From positions 62,001 to 126,000 of the forward strand of contig QANY01008070.1 in the NCBI GenBank assembly GCA_003255025.1: a stretch of DNA of 64,000 bases, in the 5' to 3' direction. Numbering within the stretch: position 1 is the first letter of the stretch; each line of letters starts with the position of its first letter. Origin of the DNA: Datisca glomerata (taxonomy: Eukaryota; Streptophyta; Magnoliopsida; Cucurbitales; Datiscaceae). Under the pieces are notes generated by a model. It had not been told where the DNA came from. It saw nothing but the letters and a program-made list of their open reading frames with translations, and ran no database searches. Shown here piece after piece: positions 11,803-24,386 of the stretch. A program made the position numbers and the translations under genes.

Positions 11803-14474
11803 ACTATAAGTCCCACATCTATATGATTTTTTTTAAAAAAAATAACATTCCTGTTATTATACTTTTTCTTTGTAAATTTATAAATAAAGTAAATTATATC
11901 AACCTACAATTTAATTTGCTTTAATTACACGGACCACCTTTAGTTTCAAATCTGACACAAACGTCTCATATACATTAATTTTACCTACAAAGAGATAATA
12001 TAAACATCTCATTTTCCACATATCTTATTTGGACAACTTAATTTAGAGGATAATAATTAAACAAACTTATAAGAAAAATAGATAATTTCTTTGTGTGAGA
12101 GGGACTGCTAGGTTAACTATATATACAACACGCGCTTTGCACGTGATTGATATCACATACGATATACGTGATTGATACTTACTCAATTTGAATAGTTAAT
12201 ATTTAGTTTTGCGTTATAGTTATTTCTTTAAATATTACAATCATAATTACAAAAAAGAATAATGAAATTGATAAACCCTTGATTATAATTTAAATAATCA
12301 TACTACTTAAGTAATATAAGTAAGATTGTATCATATTACATATGTATTGCGCACACACACACGTTCTCTCTCTCTCTCTAGCTTTGAATTAGAGATTATT
12401 TTATAGATTTGTTTCGGTCAATGAACTTTTATTTTTAGTGTTTGTTAGATTAGTAACACATAAAAATGATAATAAAGAACAACAAAGAAAATAATTCAAT
12501 AAAAAGAAAAAACACAAAATATAACCTGAGTTGAGAGGATTTATTGCTAATTAACATTATTTGCATAACAAAATAATAAAAGAAGTAATTTAGATGAAAA
12601 ATAATCTTTTGGAGCATCGAGTGTCTAAGTTATTGTGTAAATTTATTCATGCCATGATTTTTGAGTTCTAAGAACCTCTAGATATATAGAAACAGTGAGA
12701 GATTGATATTCTAGATTTAAATAGGAAAGAAAAATATTTTCAGTATTAAAACTAAGAAATAAGTATTACATCATTGTTGTAGGATAATCTAGATAAAAAA
12801 TATAAAATATGGGAAAAATATAGATGTTACCAAATATTTTTAATTTTAGATATTGTTGAAACTAATCAACTGACTTATTTTTAAAAGGTTTGGATAACGA
12901 AATCTAATGGTACGAACTAATATATCTTCTTAACTTTTATTTGTCTAGTAATAAAATTAATAAACAACTGTGGTTAATAATATCAATTATTGATATATAA
13001 ATAATAATAAAAACAATCATTCATGTTATAAAATCTTATAATTAAAAAAATAAATTTTTTCATAATCTCGAACTGAATAAGTAATAATGAACTATAATTA
13101 AATGGTTGAAAAATTCATCATATGATTTTTTATGTTTAACTTTTTGTTTAAGGATGATGTAAAAAATTTAAAACATCAGTAGGGATAATGTTGTCCAAAA
13201 ATAAAAATGTTTTACTTATTTCTACACTTTTATATATTATAGATTAATTTTTAATTCACTTTGACTCCAAAGTTATGGATTGTCAGAGCAGGTGAGAAAA
13301 ATATATGATTTTTTTCCTTTAATAAAAAAGGAATAAAAGATTAATTGAATGGTCGTATTGGTCATAATAATAAAAACAAAAATCTCACCAAGGATTAAGG
13401 ATCTACGAGAAGCACGTAACTATTGGCCTTTTCTTCTTTCTTTTTTTAAACGAACAATCAGTTATTAAAATGTAACATTTAATTTTTTTTTGTCAGATTT
13501 ATAAATTCTATGAGAAATTTAAGATATATGAGCCTTCAACTCATGATCAATGATATTGATATATGTCGGTTTTATTTATTTTTTCAACTCATCTTACTTT
13601 AAAAAAAATTATATTTTTTTCTCGTATATCTCAATGGTTTGTGGTTTCTTCTATAAATATAGATTTACGGTGTTTTCTTTTGATAGTAATCGTTTTATGA
13701 TTATTTTCGATAGATCAATTCCAGATCTACAAATTTGAGGGTCAGTTGTGTCTGATATTTTATGAGATCATTTGACAAACACATTTCAAATTATTACACT
13801 TGTGGTTTGACAAAAGATCCGTTAATCTCTTGACTCAATGACTTCCAAATATTAACAGTAATAATGAAGAAAAAGTATTAACATTTTCATCAATTAGATA
13901 AAAATATAATCCAATATCCATATTTTAATTGCCAAAACTTTCCAATTTTATAGAAAGACATGAAAACGATATCGTGAATATTCAAAGGAAACTCATTTTA
14001 ATAACTTGTCTTAATCAATGAGCTATTTTTGTTTTAGTTGGTATTTGAAATTCAAATGTTCTTCCAAAAGAAGTCTTTTATATTTCTCCATGAAAGAAAC
14101 TCAGAGACCTACGCTATTGACTATCAATAAATTTGAGTGATGTTAATAATTTAGTTTTTAAGAACAAAATGTGGAACATTTTTTTGTGTCAAACAATAGG
14201 AGTCTACCTACCATGATTAAATAGATAGGAGGCTCGGCAATTGAGAATTTTTGTAACTGAAAATTCTGTGTTTTATGATCGTCCGATCATATTTAAATAG
14301 TCTACATCGTGTTAAACTGTTTAATTAGAATTTTTCATTTTTAGTTTAACCTTTTGTGAATTGTCTCCATCTGATCAAATAAGTTTAAGAGTCAAAATGC
14401 CTTGTCAGTTGGGAAATCAACTACCGAAGATCTTAATTCGATTACAATGTATTTTTTTGGTCAAATTTACATTA
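11803..14474. other. Long AT-rich intergenic stretch
   Basis: No reading frame here resembles a known protein. Contains a short CA/CT microsatellite at about 12352-12380 and many A/T runs. I see no tRNA, rRNA or recognisable transposon. Confidence 0.55.
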
Positions 14475-14570
14475 TAAATTTTAAGAGCAATTTGAAAATA
14501 TGACTCGAACTCACGACCTTTAGAATATGAGTTTAGGGTCTTATATAACTGCGTCAACTCAACTTCTCAT
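14475..14570 (-). repeat. Possible tRNA-derived SINE head
   Basis: Read on the - strand it contains GGTCGTGAGTTCGAGTC, a good match to a pol III B-box (GTTCGANTC), preceded about 45 bases upstream by a weak A-box-like stretch (GTTGACGCAGTTATATAAG). No tRNA cloverleaf is kept. The weak A-box makes this tentative. Confidence 0.35.
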
Positions 14571-15032
14571 TCGATTACAATGTATTACACTGACACGGGA
14601 TGAGAAATGTGCCAATTCAGTCTCAAATGAGGAATGGGAGCAGGGAGTGAAATCCACAAGTGAGCTAGTCTCAGTTGACAATTTGCAACAATTTTAGTTA
14701 GTTAAGCCTCACATAATACTAATAATACACAGAAGGTTACTGTTTTGTATTACTTAATCTGAAGAGACACAAAGACGTATGAACCAAATATCATACAAAC
14801 ATATTACAGTAGGGCTCAATTTACTTGCAAAAACAGCCGTTGTTTTTTTTTTAACTTTATTTTATGACTAGAAATTAGAAATTCTGAAGAACCTTCTTAA
14901 CACAGTTAAAAATGCAGCAAATAAATTGATCATACAGAAATAATGATCATAAAATAGTTAAGAAAGAAACTTACAATTAATTTGGAAGGAAATATCATTT
15001 TTTTTGGGTTAAACTACTCAGAAACCTCTTAA

Positions 15033-15567
15033 GGTCTCGTTTAATAGTCAGGATAGTACTGGATAGTAATATTATACTAAAGCGATCGGATTAAACTGTA
15101 CTGTATTGTATTGGATTAATAGTACAGTTTAATATTTAATGCTACATCGGTTAAAAAATCTATATTACTTGTACATTGTTTGGTACATGATAGAACTAGA
15201 TTGTAAAATTATCTTTCATAATTTATTCCTGAATGTTATGTTACATTTTTTATCACAAACAAAAATATTTCATATTTTCAAGTAGATAATACATTAAGTT
15301 ATTAAAAATTCTTTAAAATATGTAAAGAACAATACTAATATANATAAATATGTCAAAAAAACCTATCAAAAGAAAATCTCCTTTGGGCTCTTAATCCGAT
15401 CGAGTCTCCAGTGATGAGAACTGTATTAATTAATACAGTAATAGGAATACTATTTAATATGACCGTATTAATTAATCCGGACAGACTGTCAAAATGTAGA
15501 ATAATATTATAATATTATTCAATATTTTAATACTGTCCAATACTGATACTGACAGCCAAAGCAGACC
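15033..15567. mobile_element. MITE, PIF/Harbinger (Tourist-like) type, 535 bp
   Basis: Left end GGTCTCGTTTAATAGTCAG and inverted right end GGTCTGCTTTGGCTGTCAG share most bases, continuing into GTACTGG/GTATTGG. TTAA lies directly on both sides (15029-15032, 15568-15571), which includes a TAA target duplication. Subterminal regions share TACTGTATT and ATTAATTAAT motifs. No coding capacity. One undetermined base (n) is at 15343. Confidence 0.7.
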
Positions 15568-15571
15568 TTAA

Positions 15572-16325
15572 CATCATCAATCAAATAACACTCATTCCAA
15601 TTATTTTTCTTCTTAAAATGGTCACGTCACACACAACAAGCGTAAAGAGTGTCTTTGATTTGGAGCGAGAGGTGCAAGTAAAATTAACGTTTTTTCAATT
15701 AACTCTTCATGAGAGTGACAGAGATGAGTCTCATGTCTTCAAAATGAGACTTTATCAAAAATTGCAAAATCAATAGCATACACTAACATAATACACACAA
15801 ATAAATCTCTCTATACAACATTTTGATCAGTATCAAACCCATAATCCAATCCATCCCGAAAATCGGGAAAATTTTCAGTACTACTAAGTTACATATTTCC
15901 AATTGTCTATTTCTTAATTTGTAATATTTAAACCAACAGAATCAAAACAGAACATTAAGTTCGGAAATCGAATTCCGCTAGGAGAAATTATGAACATTGT
16001 TAACATATAAGTACAGCTAAGTTATACAAAATCACTGATCAACAGAATTTCACAATTTTGAACCACGCCCCTCTTTCTTAGGCCTCCCCTCATATAAAAA
16101 ACTAAAGCCTAAGATGTCTAATATACAAGCGTATCGTCCGGAAACATCTATGTGGATGAACATAGATCAGATCAGATGGGGGTCAAAATCAAAGGCCAGA
16201 ATTTGAGCCAAATGCAGATCAGATCGGAGTAACTGCCATCTGTTTGAAGGCAATTGCATATCGAAACAACATAGCGAGAAAAACACTGTATGATTGGCAC
16301 TGAGATTTGGTTAGATTTCACTTAC
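15572..16325. other. 3' flank of RECA2
   Basis: Holds the presumed 3' UTR of RECA2 (reading leftwards from 16325). No gene seen. Slightly less AT-rich near 16060-16320, as expected for transcribed flank. Confidence 0.4.
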
Positions 16326-19300
16326 TCAGGCTTCAACTGCAGTCAGAGGAGTTTCTTCATCAGTAGAATCAGGTGAAATGATTTCTTCAGAAATGCCTCC
16401 ATCTGAAGCCTCTCCATCTGGCAATTTGACCGCCTCCACATCAAGTAGCTTCTCCCTGAGCTTTACAGTTAGTTCTTCCCTTAGAGCTTCGTTCTCGATC
16501 AGAAAATTTTTAAGTGCATCTTTACCGCGAAAACCTTGCCCATTGAAATTAAAATACGAACCAGCCTTGCTAATGTATCCATGTTTCACTCCAAGATCTA
16601 CAATCTCTGATACCTGACATATGCCCTTGCCAAACTCGAGCTCAAACTGAATCGTTCTAAATGGAGGAGCAAGCTTGTTCTTCACTATCTTCACTAGAAC
16701 TTGACTTCCCACTGTCTGCAATAGAAAAATGTCAAAGAACGCATCAATCACTCGCGCATAGTTACTGAAATCATTCCCCAATTAGGAAATGTGGTAAATA
16801 CAAGCCATCAGAATTTGCTTCAAGCAATGAAGGCCAAAGAAATAGAATGTCAAATATACCCATAACAAGAGATGGCCAAAGAAATAGAATTTGAATAAAC
16901 CAATAACAAGAGACGGCCAAAGAGATAAAAACTTCAAATATTTAGATTAATGTGTTAAATACAGATGGACTTACCTCCTCACCCTTCTTGATAAGGCCTG
17001 TTCTTCTAATATTTAGGCGTACTGAAGCATAGAACTTTAAGGCGTTGCCACCACAGGTAACCTCAGAAGGCCCACCAAATCCTCCAAAATTCGAAATCTT
17101 TGCCCTTACCTGAAAATGGATTTAATCGTCAAGGATATGATCCAGGCATATATAATTACTCTCTAGACGAATTATAATATTACTTCAGTAAAGAGTCTAA
17201 AGACATCCTTCCTTGAAAGGGGCAAGACAAATGTCAAACAAATACTTGAAATTAAAAAGTGGTAGTGATCTTGTCAAGTATTATTACTTCATAGAATCAT
17301 ATATAATTGCTGTTGCTAAGGAAACCAAAACAAAATGGTACCTGATTTGTAAAGATCAATATAGTTTCTGATAGTGATAAAGAGTGACTCAATTTGCGGA
17401 GGGCCTGACTCATTAATCTAGCCTGCATCGCCATGTGAGCATCACCCATCTCTCCATCAAGTTCACTTTTAGGCACAAGTGCTGCTACCTGTCATTAGAT
17501 GGGAAATCAATTTTCACTATCAGCTTATACATTAAAAAGCAGGAAGAACTTGATCTGAACTACAGAATGTAATCACATACATGATCACCTAACAGTTAAG
17601 GCCAACTAATAAGAAGTATATGTGTAAAGTATGTCACTGGGAAATGAAAGTACAAAGAAAAAAGTTGCCAAACTGAGAAGAGAGGTGGAGGTGGAGGTGG
17701 AGGTGGAGGAGAACCAACAAAGTGTAAAATTAAGAAAGGGAAAAAAATTTGGCAAGTAAAAGGAAAAAAAATAATATAGAACCTTCAAAGCACATTACTT
17801 ACACTGTCAACAACAACAACATCTACTGAACCACTTCGGATTAGGGTATCCACAAGACTAAGGGCTTGTTCACCACAATCGGGTTGTGAAAGAAGCAGAT
17901 TCTGTGTGTTTACCCCAATAGCCTCAGCCAAGGCTGGATCAAGAGCATGCTCAGCATCAACAAAAACACAATAACCTGAGTAACAGAAAAACTAAAGTAA
18001 GAAAATATTCTAAACAAAATCAACATACAAAACTAACTCTACAAGTCTTACTGATAATTGATGTATAAGGTGGTAATGTATAAAGTATGAACTGAACCTT
18101 CCTAAGAACCTTGTATGCAAAACATGAGATTTAATCATCATGATTCATGGCTGATGACTCAAAAGGCATGGAATATATACAATATACTAACCAAAGAAAT
18201 CCCAAAAATAGAATTGCATCAGAGCAGTTATGTGGTTCCAATGGGATTGGGAACAGTGTTGCACGAATATAGCATAGAGCTGAATCCCAAAATATAAACC
18301 AGATATTTAAATTCCAATCATCGAAAAGAACAGAAGATAAAAGCGAAAAGAACAGAAGATAATAGGGAAAAAAATGTCTGTGGGTGCAGTGCATAATTTC
18401 TGATTCACAAGGTGAAAATATTTTTTTTTTCTAAATGACTACTACAACTACAATGGCACCTACTAGTAACTGTAATAATCAGGATTGTGTATCATATTAT
18501 AGGTAGTACAGATTAAATGAACCAAAGAAGGGAGAGCCAACCTCCTTGCTTTTGTGCCTCCGCAATCACATGCAGTGCAAGAGTAGTCTTCCCAGAAGCC
18601 TCTGGACCATATATCTCCACGACTCGTCCCTAAAGAGATCTAGTAAAGTCATATCATAAACAGAAAAGTACGTATCATGAAATTAGATACAAGGTCAAAA
18701 CTCTGCCACATTCCATTACACCCAACTTAAACATAAAGTAAGCTAGAAATACATCTTGACACACTAAAGTATGTTGTTTCAAAGTTTAAGCACTCATCCC
18801 CAACCCTTTTTATAATCTAGTTGGAGATTTGCTATTGGAAATATCAGTATATTTCTTCTTTAAGAAATAGAGACATAATCCAACATTAGATTAAAGATAA
18901 AACCGGTCCGAGCAAAACCAAAAGTAGAAGTAGAAGAAAAGGCAGAAGACAAACAATGTCTAATTTTCCCTCAAATAAGAAGTCAAAACAGGTGAACAAA
19001 CACTTGTAAATGCAATCAATAATTTGAAGCATACCTTAGGAAGTCCACCAGTTCCCAGTGCTATATCCAGAGCAAAAGAGCCTGTGGACACAACAGGGAC
19101 GTGCCTAGACGTGATAGACCGACCAAGCCACATGATAGAACCCTTTCCAAATGTTGCGGTTATCTGATCCAAGGCTTGTTGTAAAGCCATCTCTTTCTTT
19201 GACATATTTTCTTCACAAGAGTCGCTTCCATTTGACTTGGATTTCTTTCTGCCTTCAGATAGAGAGGATATTGATAATAACATTGTTATACACGAAACAT

Positions 19301-19659
19301 ACTTCGAAATCAAAACTATTTCGCAAAATCTCAAGAGGAATCATAAAACCAAATAGTTACACTTAAAAAGTAAAGTGAAGAAACCATGAAGTGAAGCAGC
19401 CTGATTGTAGTATAATATAAACATGAAGTTACTCTCAATACCTTTAGAGGAAAAGCTGCAAATTTGAAACGTCCCCAGTATCCGTCCGCGAACTCCCTGC
19501 ACGGTGATCGAACTGTGAGTAAAATATTTGAATGCCCCAAGAGCAAGCACGGAAGATTTTCTCCACAAAAATAGTAGAAATGCATTGAGATGAAAGATGA
19601 ACCTCCGGCTGGAAAAGAGAGCGTTTCAGAATAGAAGCATTCCGAAGGAGCCTCGCCAT
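16326..19659 (-). CDS. RECA2: Mitochondrial RecA homologue, RECA2-like, 8 exons
   Basis: ATP-dependent strand-exchange protein for recombination and repair of mitochondrial DNA. Exons (minus strand): 19659-19603, 19496-19442, 19252-19035, 18629-18542, 17975-17803, 17488-17342, 17109-16975, 16715-16326; every intron is GT-AG and phases match, giving about 420 aa. Residues 1-19 ([19 protein letters not shown]) are Arg-rich without acid until the end, a mitochondrial presequence. Walker A GPEASGKT is at about 118-125, catalytic Glu in VDAEHALDP at about 148, Walker B VVVVDS at about 192-197, and the L2/DNA-binding block [17 protein letters not shown] at about 266-282. The tail (about 385-420) is acidic ([15 protein letters not shown]). 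That tail favours RECA2 over RECA3, reported to lack it; the 2-versus-3 choice is from memory. The start at 19659 is the first ATG; the first intron (19602-19497) is the least certain because the frame also stays open through it. Confidence 0.88.
17683..17710 (+). repeat. (GGTGGA)n microsatellite in RECA2 intron
   Basis: Four to five copies of a GGTGGA hexamer lie inside the intron between the exons ending at 18542/17803 and 17488. Open frames crossing it are artefacts of the repeat. Confidence 0.8.
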
Positions 19660-20018
19660 AGACAATCTTCCGAAGGTCTATTCAGTATTCCCCTCTAACA
19701 AAGTTAAGAGGGAAGCTAAAACCGATCACCAAAAAAAAAATATTTGTCAAATATATACTAAATCCCCATGCATGTGAACGTATTCAGAGAGAGAAACACG
19801 AGAAGAAAGAGAGCTCAGGGTAGACGGAGAGATTTAATTAGGGTTTTGGCTTGTGTGTTCCCTCCTTTTTGAAGTATTCACCCCGGAGAACAGTGAGAAG
19901 TGAGCGTGGGACTGAGAGAAGCAGACAACTATATGGGCCGAAGGAATGACTTAACACTATAAGCCTCTGAAATTGGACCGTTGGTGTCTGTCTATCGCTC
20001 ATTTGTATGGGCCGCCTA
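19660..20018 (-). promoter_or_regulatory. RECA2 promoter and 5' leader, bounded by a transposon
   Basis: Only 359 bp separate the RECA2 ATG from the hAT-like insertion at 20019, so the native proximal promoter is confined here. GAGA-rich leader-like sequence (19785-19830) suggests the transcription start region. The sequence upstream before the insertion continues at 40338. Confidence 0.45.
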
Positions 20019-20437
20019 TTGAGGTGTAATCGATTCGGTGTGATTTAGAGTTTTAAAACGAACCGAACCGTAAAATTATTTTTTTCTATTTCACAGACGA
20101 AAAGCAGATCGGTTGGGTCGATTTTGCGGTTTGCTCAGACAATGCAAAAAAAAATCTCAATTTTTTAGTATTCAATCAAACAAACCAAGGGTTTTTTGTT
20201 AAAGTAGATCCCTACATCAACAATTTTGTAGAATTTGACCCATATATTAATTTTTGCTTACATTGACCTCCGGTCAACTTTCAATTCAAAATCAGCTTGT
20301 GAAGTTACCAAAACACTCCTCATAAATTCTAAATAAGGGTTTGAAAAAAAAGTGATGACTACACAATTTCATTACACGAAACTTCATCCCTTTGTGTACC
20401 TCACTTGCATTTCCCTAATTTCTTTCTTACTGTTACT

Positions 20438-20462
20438 ATCTCTCTCTCTCTCTCTCTCTCTC
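20438..20462 (+). repeat. (CT)12 microsatellite
   Basis: CT run inside the left arm of the MULE, upstream of its ULP-type gene, probably part of that gene's leader. Confidence 0.85.
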
Positions 20463-20765
20463 AGTTGCAGCATCTCTCTCTACAAATCTTTGAGTTTTCG
20501 TGTCTCACAACAAAGAATCACAACAAGGTAATTTCTCTCTTAGGTATTTTTTCAAGGTTTCTAAGGTGTTTTTCTCGGTTTCTGAGGGGTTTGGTCTAGA
20601 TTTTTGCGTTTTTATTTTTTGTGGATGTCCAAATCACAACAAGATTATTTTTTGGGTTTCTAATATTTTTTTTCTGGATTTCTAAGCGTTTTTTCTTCTA
20701 GGTTTCTAAGCGTTTTTTTTTCTAGGTTTCAGAGGTTCTGATCTTGTTGGGTGTCTGTTTTCTGG

Positions 20766-21096
20766 GTACACGCTCATCGTGTAACCATCCTTATAGTGTA
20801 CACGAGGATCGTGTAAATCTCGTATACACTATAAGATGGTTACACGATGAACGTATCCCCCTCGTGTACTACACGAGGACCACACGAGGGTCAGGTAAGC
20901 TTCATGTAGGCTACATGAAGACTACACTAGGATCGTGTACCCCTCGTGTAGGATTACACAAGGGTCGTGTAAAGCTCATGTAGTCTACACGAGGACTACA
21001 CATGGCTCATACGACCCTCGTGTAATCCTCATGTACTATACCAGGGTTGTGTACCGCTCGTGTAGTCTACACGATGACTACACGAGCATCGCGTAC
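20766..21096. repeat. Palindromic array 1 (MULE)
   Basis: Dense alternation of CGTGTAG/CGTGTAA and CTACACGA/TTACACGA cores, about 20-22 bases apart, with spacers such as GATCGTGTA and GAGGATC. It lies between the MULE left end and the first DUF1985 exon. Many copies differ by transitions. Confidence 0.85.
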
Positions 21097-22309
21097 ATTT
21101 TCTGATCTTATGTTTGCCTTGAATTTTCTATAGGTTATGACTTCATCAAATATGTAACTAAGATACGTCTATGGCGTTACCAATATTCCAAAAGCAAGGG
21201 TCAATGGAAAGTGTTATACCAACTACATTGAGGTTATCAAAACCAAACTGGCAGCTCCTCAACTCTCCCTATTTAGGAAGACATGCTTTGGCCATCTCCT
21301 TGATTTCTTAGCCATGAAGTTTTCAGCAATTGTCTGCCACCAGGTGTTGGCCAGGGGGGCCGAATATGTCAACGACACTCTATCTGAGGAGGAAACATGA
21401 TTTCTTGTCAATGAGGAACCACTGTACTTCTCCAAGAAGGAATTCTCATTGATGACCAGACTGAAGTTTTGTGAAGCCCGGAATGAGAAGAGGACCCGTG
21501 GCCCTAACAGACTCTATGATCTGTACTTTTCCAAAGCCCAAGGAATAACCATGACTGATTTGGAGGAGAAGTTTAAAAACAGCGAATATAAGCCAGATTA
21601 TGATGCTGTCAAGGTGAATCTGATTTATTTGCTAGAGCATTTTCTGTTGGGGAATGAGAACCCTAATTGAGAAGAGATGGATGGTTTTGGTTGACGACCT
21701 TGAAATATTCAACCAATATCCTTGGGAAGAAATCTTTTTCTCCAAAACAATGAAATCATTAGATGTCAAGTATACAAAGACTATTTTTGGTGATTATAAA
21801 GATTAAGAAAAAAACAAAAAAAATACAGAAATGTCTCACTATTGTTTGTGGATATTCACTCAAAAGGATGTCCATTTTCCTTCCAGGTATAATTTATTTA
21901 ATTATATGTAGTGATGTATTGAATTATTTATGTGTTGAATACTGAATTACTCTCTTTTATTTAAATAGGCATGGATATTTGAAACTATCCCCTTGGTGGG
22001 TAATTTGTATGTTAACCAGGTTTTGACCAAGGTGCCAAGGATTCTCAAGTGGTGTCCGATCACGATAGTACCGTTTGAGAATCTTCAAAAAGAAATTTTT
22101 TTGAAGGAGAATGTATGCTGGTGAATTATGTTGACAAGTTAATTTACATTACTTTCACATGTACTAATTTATGTTTCTTATATTTTTAGTTGACAGTTAT
22201 TTTCTTGGTCCCTACTGAGAAGGAAGAAGAAAAAAATTATTGGAGATCAGTAGTTGAAAAGAATGTATGTTCAAAATCATTTTCTACCGCTCTTCTTCTT
22301 GAATACAGA

Positions 22310-22676
22310 CCTCGTGTAGTCATCATGTAGACTACGCAATCGTTACACTGACTTTATGTAGTCTACACAATGGTTACACTGATCTTGTATAGTCATCGTG
22401 TAGATTAGTGTAACCATCGTGTAGATTACACGAGGTCCGTGTAACCATCGTGTAGTCTACACGAGGGATACTCGAGGTCAGTGTAATAGATCGTGTAGCC
22501 TACACAATGACTACACGAGGTTCGTGTAACCAATCGAGTAGTCTACACGATGACTACACGAGGTTCGTGTAACCGATCGTGTAATCTACATGATAACTAC
22601 ACGAAGTCCATGTAACCGATCATGTAGTCTACAAGGTGACTACACGAGGTGTGTGTACCCATCATGTAGTCATACG
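22310..22676. repeat. Palindromic array 2 (MULE intron)
   Basis: About eight to nine units of roughly 42-43 bp built from CGTGTAGTCTACACGATG-like palindromes and ACTACACGAGG with GTGTAACC between. It sits in an intron of the ULP-type gene, between the AWIFETIP exon and the Glu/Lys-rich exon. Confidence 0.88.
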
Positions 22677-22774
22677 TTTTCTTATTTGTCTACTTAATAT
22701 TACTTGTTTGTTTTAGTCAACGCCTCATTAGTCACCATTTCCAGTAGAAGAGGAAGCTAATGAGGAGGATTAGG

Positions 22775-23634
22775 CCATTAAAAAGGAAGAGGAGGAGGAG
22801 GAGGAAAAGAAGAAGAAGAAGAAGAATAAGAGGAAGAGGAAGAGGTCCGAGGAGGCCATTGGAAAAATAGAGGAGGAGAAGATTGTGTTCAAGAAGTTCA
22901 ATGGACATGAAGATTGGGTGAGGAAATGTCTAATTGGAGTAGACCCAAAGATCACTTCAATGGACCAGAAGATTATTTTCATGCAATCAGACATTTCTTT
23001 TACAATTTCTCAAATTAAAATTTTGATGGATCATTTGGTAAAATCGATGCCAGATGATTACTCATTATGTCCTCGATCTGTCAAGATGATGGCTAGCGAC
23101 GAATAGGAGATGCAGACTGAGAAGGAAGAGAAAAATAATGAAGAAGGAGAGAATGATGAAAAAGAAGAAGATATGATAGAGAAGGGAGAAGAATAAGAGA
23201 TGGTAGGGAAGGAAGAAGAAGAAGAGATGGTAGAGAAGTAAGAAGAAGAAGAGAAGGAATAGAAAGAAGAGAAAGGAATAGAAAGAAGAAGAAGGAGAAA
23301 AAGAAGAAGTAAAAGGTGGAAGGAAAAGATGAAAAAGAAGAAGAAAATGAAGAAAGAGAAGGTGAGAAAGAAGAACAAGAAAAAGAAGGAAGAGAAGAAG
23401 AAGAAAATAAAGAAGGTAATAAGGAGGAGGAAGGTGAAAATAAGGAAGATAAAAAAGAGAAAGAATAAATAGAAGAGACAAAAGAAATAGGAGAGAAAAA
23501 GGAAAAAGAAGACAAACATAAAAAAAAATAAGAAGAAAATGTTGCATAGAAAAAGAGAGAGAAAGAAAAAAGAAGAAGAAATTGAAAAAAAGCAAAAGAA
23601 GAAGAAGAAATGGTTGCATCGATAATATCTGCAT
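22775..23634 (+). repeat. Polypurine, Glu/Lys-coding low-complexity tract
   Basis: Blocks 22775-22873 and 23102-23634 are almost pure A/G on the + strand. In the sense frame they code long runs of Glu and Lys broken by several stops. Low-complexity acidic linkers are usual between the DUF1985 and protease parts of these MULE proteins. Leu/Phe/Ser-rich open frames on the opposite strand are artefacts. Confidence 0.85.
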
Positions 23635-23947
23635 TGATGGATTCGATTTAGTCAACAGAGCAGTCCAACGATGGAGAAAAAGAAGAGTTTGTCTTCCTTG
23701 GTGAACTAGATAAGAGGAAGATAAAAAGATTTCGGGTCCTAGAGTCACTTAAATGGGGAACCGAACAAGTTGAAAAGAAGAAGCAACGAAGGAAAAAGCT
23801 AATGAGAATATCGTTGCCAAAATGGACTTCAAACATTTTCAACCATATGTTGATATATCTTTAGAGGATGAAGCACGTTTTAAAGCCTAGTTCACCTTCC
23901 CAAGGGCAAAGTAAGTTTTTTCATTTTACTTCCCATTCTCATACTTG

Positions 23948-23997
23948 ATGGTTACACTGACATCGTGCAACCACTATGTAGTAAACTAATCATGTAC
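23948..23997. repeat. Palindromic array 3, short
   Basis: A short group of the same motifs (GTTACACTGACATCGTG, then ATGTAGTAAACTA) in the intron before the LVYLPYEW exon. Confidence 0.65.
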
Positions 23998-24321
23998 CTA
24001 ATTTTGATCTATAATTATGTTGTACAGGAACGAGAAATTAGACATCAGATTTTGCACCGTGCACGTTACTGGTTCAAAAAACTAGTCTATTTACCATATG
24101 AATGGCTTGAGTCAAATGTAAGAAGTTATTTATAATCTTTTTTAATGTGGTATTTAAAATAAATATAAATATCATAACTAATCTTTATTACATTACAGCA
24201 TATCGATGCATACCTGAAGCTCATGAGGAGGGATTTACAAGACTACAACCCTCATATCAGAATCAGTGTTGGTGATTTGATTCTACAAGTAAGTAAGATT
24301 TATTTTTGAACTTACTGAAGT

Positions 24322-24386
24322 GCACACCGTAGTCTACACGAGGCAACGTGGAAGGCCTTGTGTAGACTGCATGTAGTCTTCATCAT
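24322..24386. repeat. Palindromic array 4, short
   Basis: CGTAGTCTACACGAGG and TTGTGTAGACTGCATGTAG copies in the intron between the DLILQ and ANLSGLM exons of the ULP-type gene. Confidence 0.7.

Noticed and set aside
16378..16617. + strand frame over the last RECA2 exon
   Set aside because: Antisense shadow of a well supported coding exon.
23058..23748. Phe/Ser/Leu-rich open frames on the - strand
   Set aside because: They are the complement of the polypurine tract; several overlapping frames stay open for the same compositional reason.
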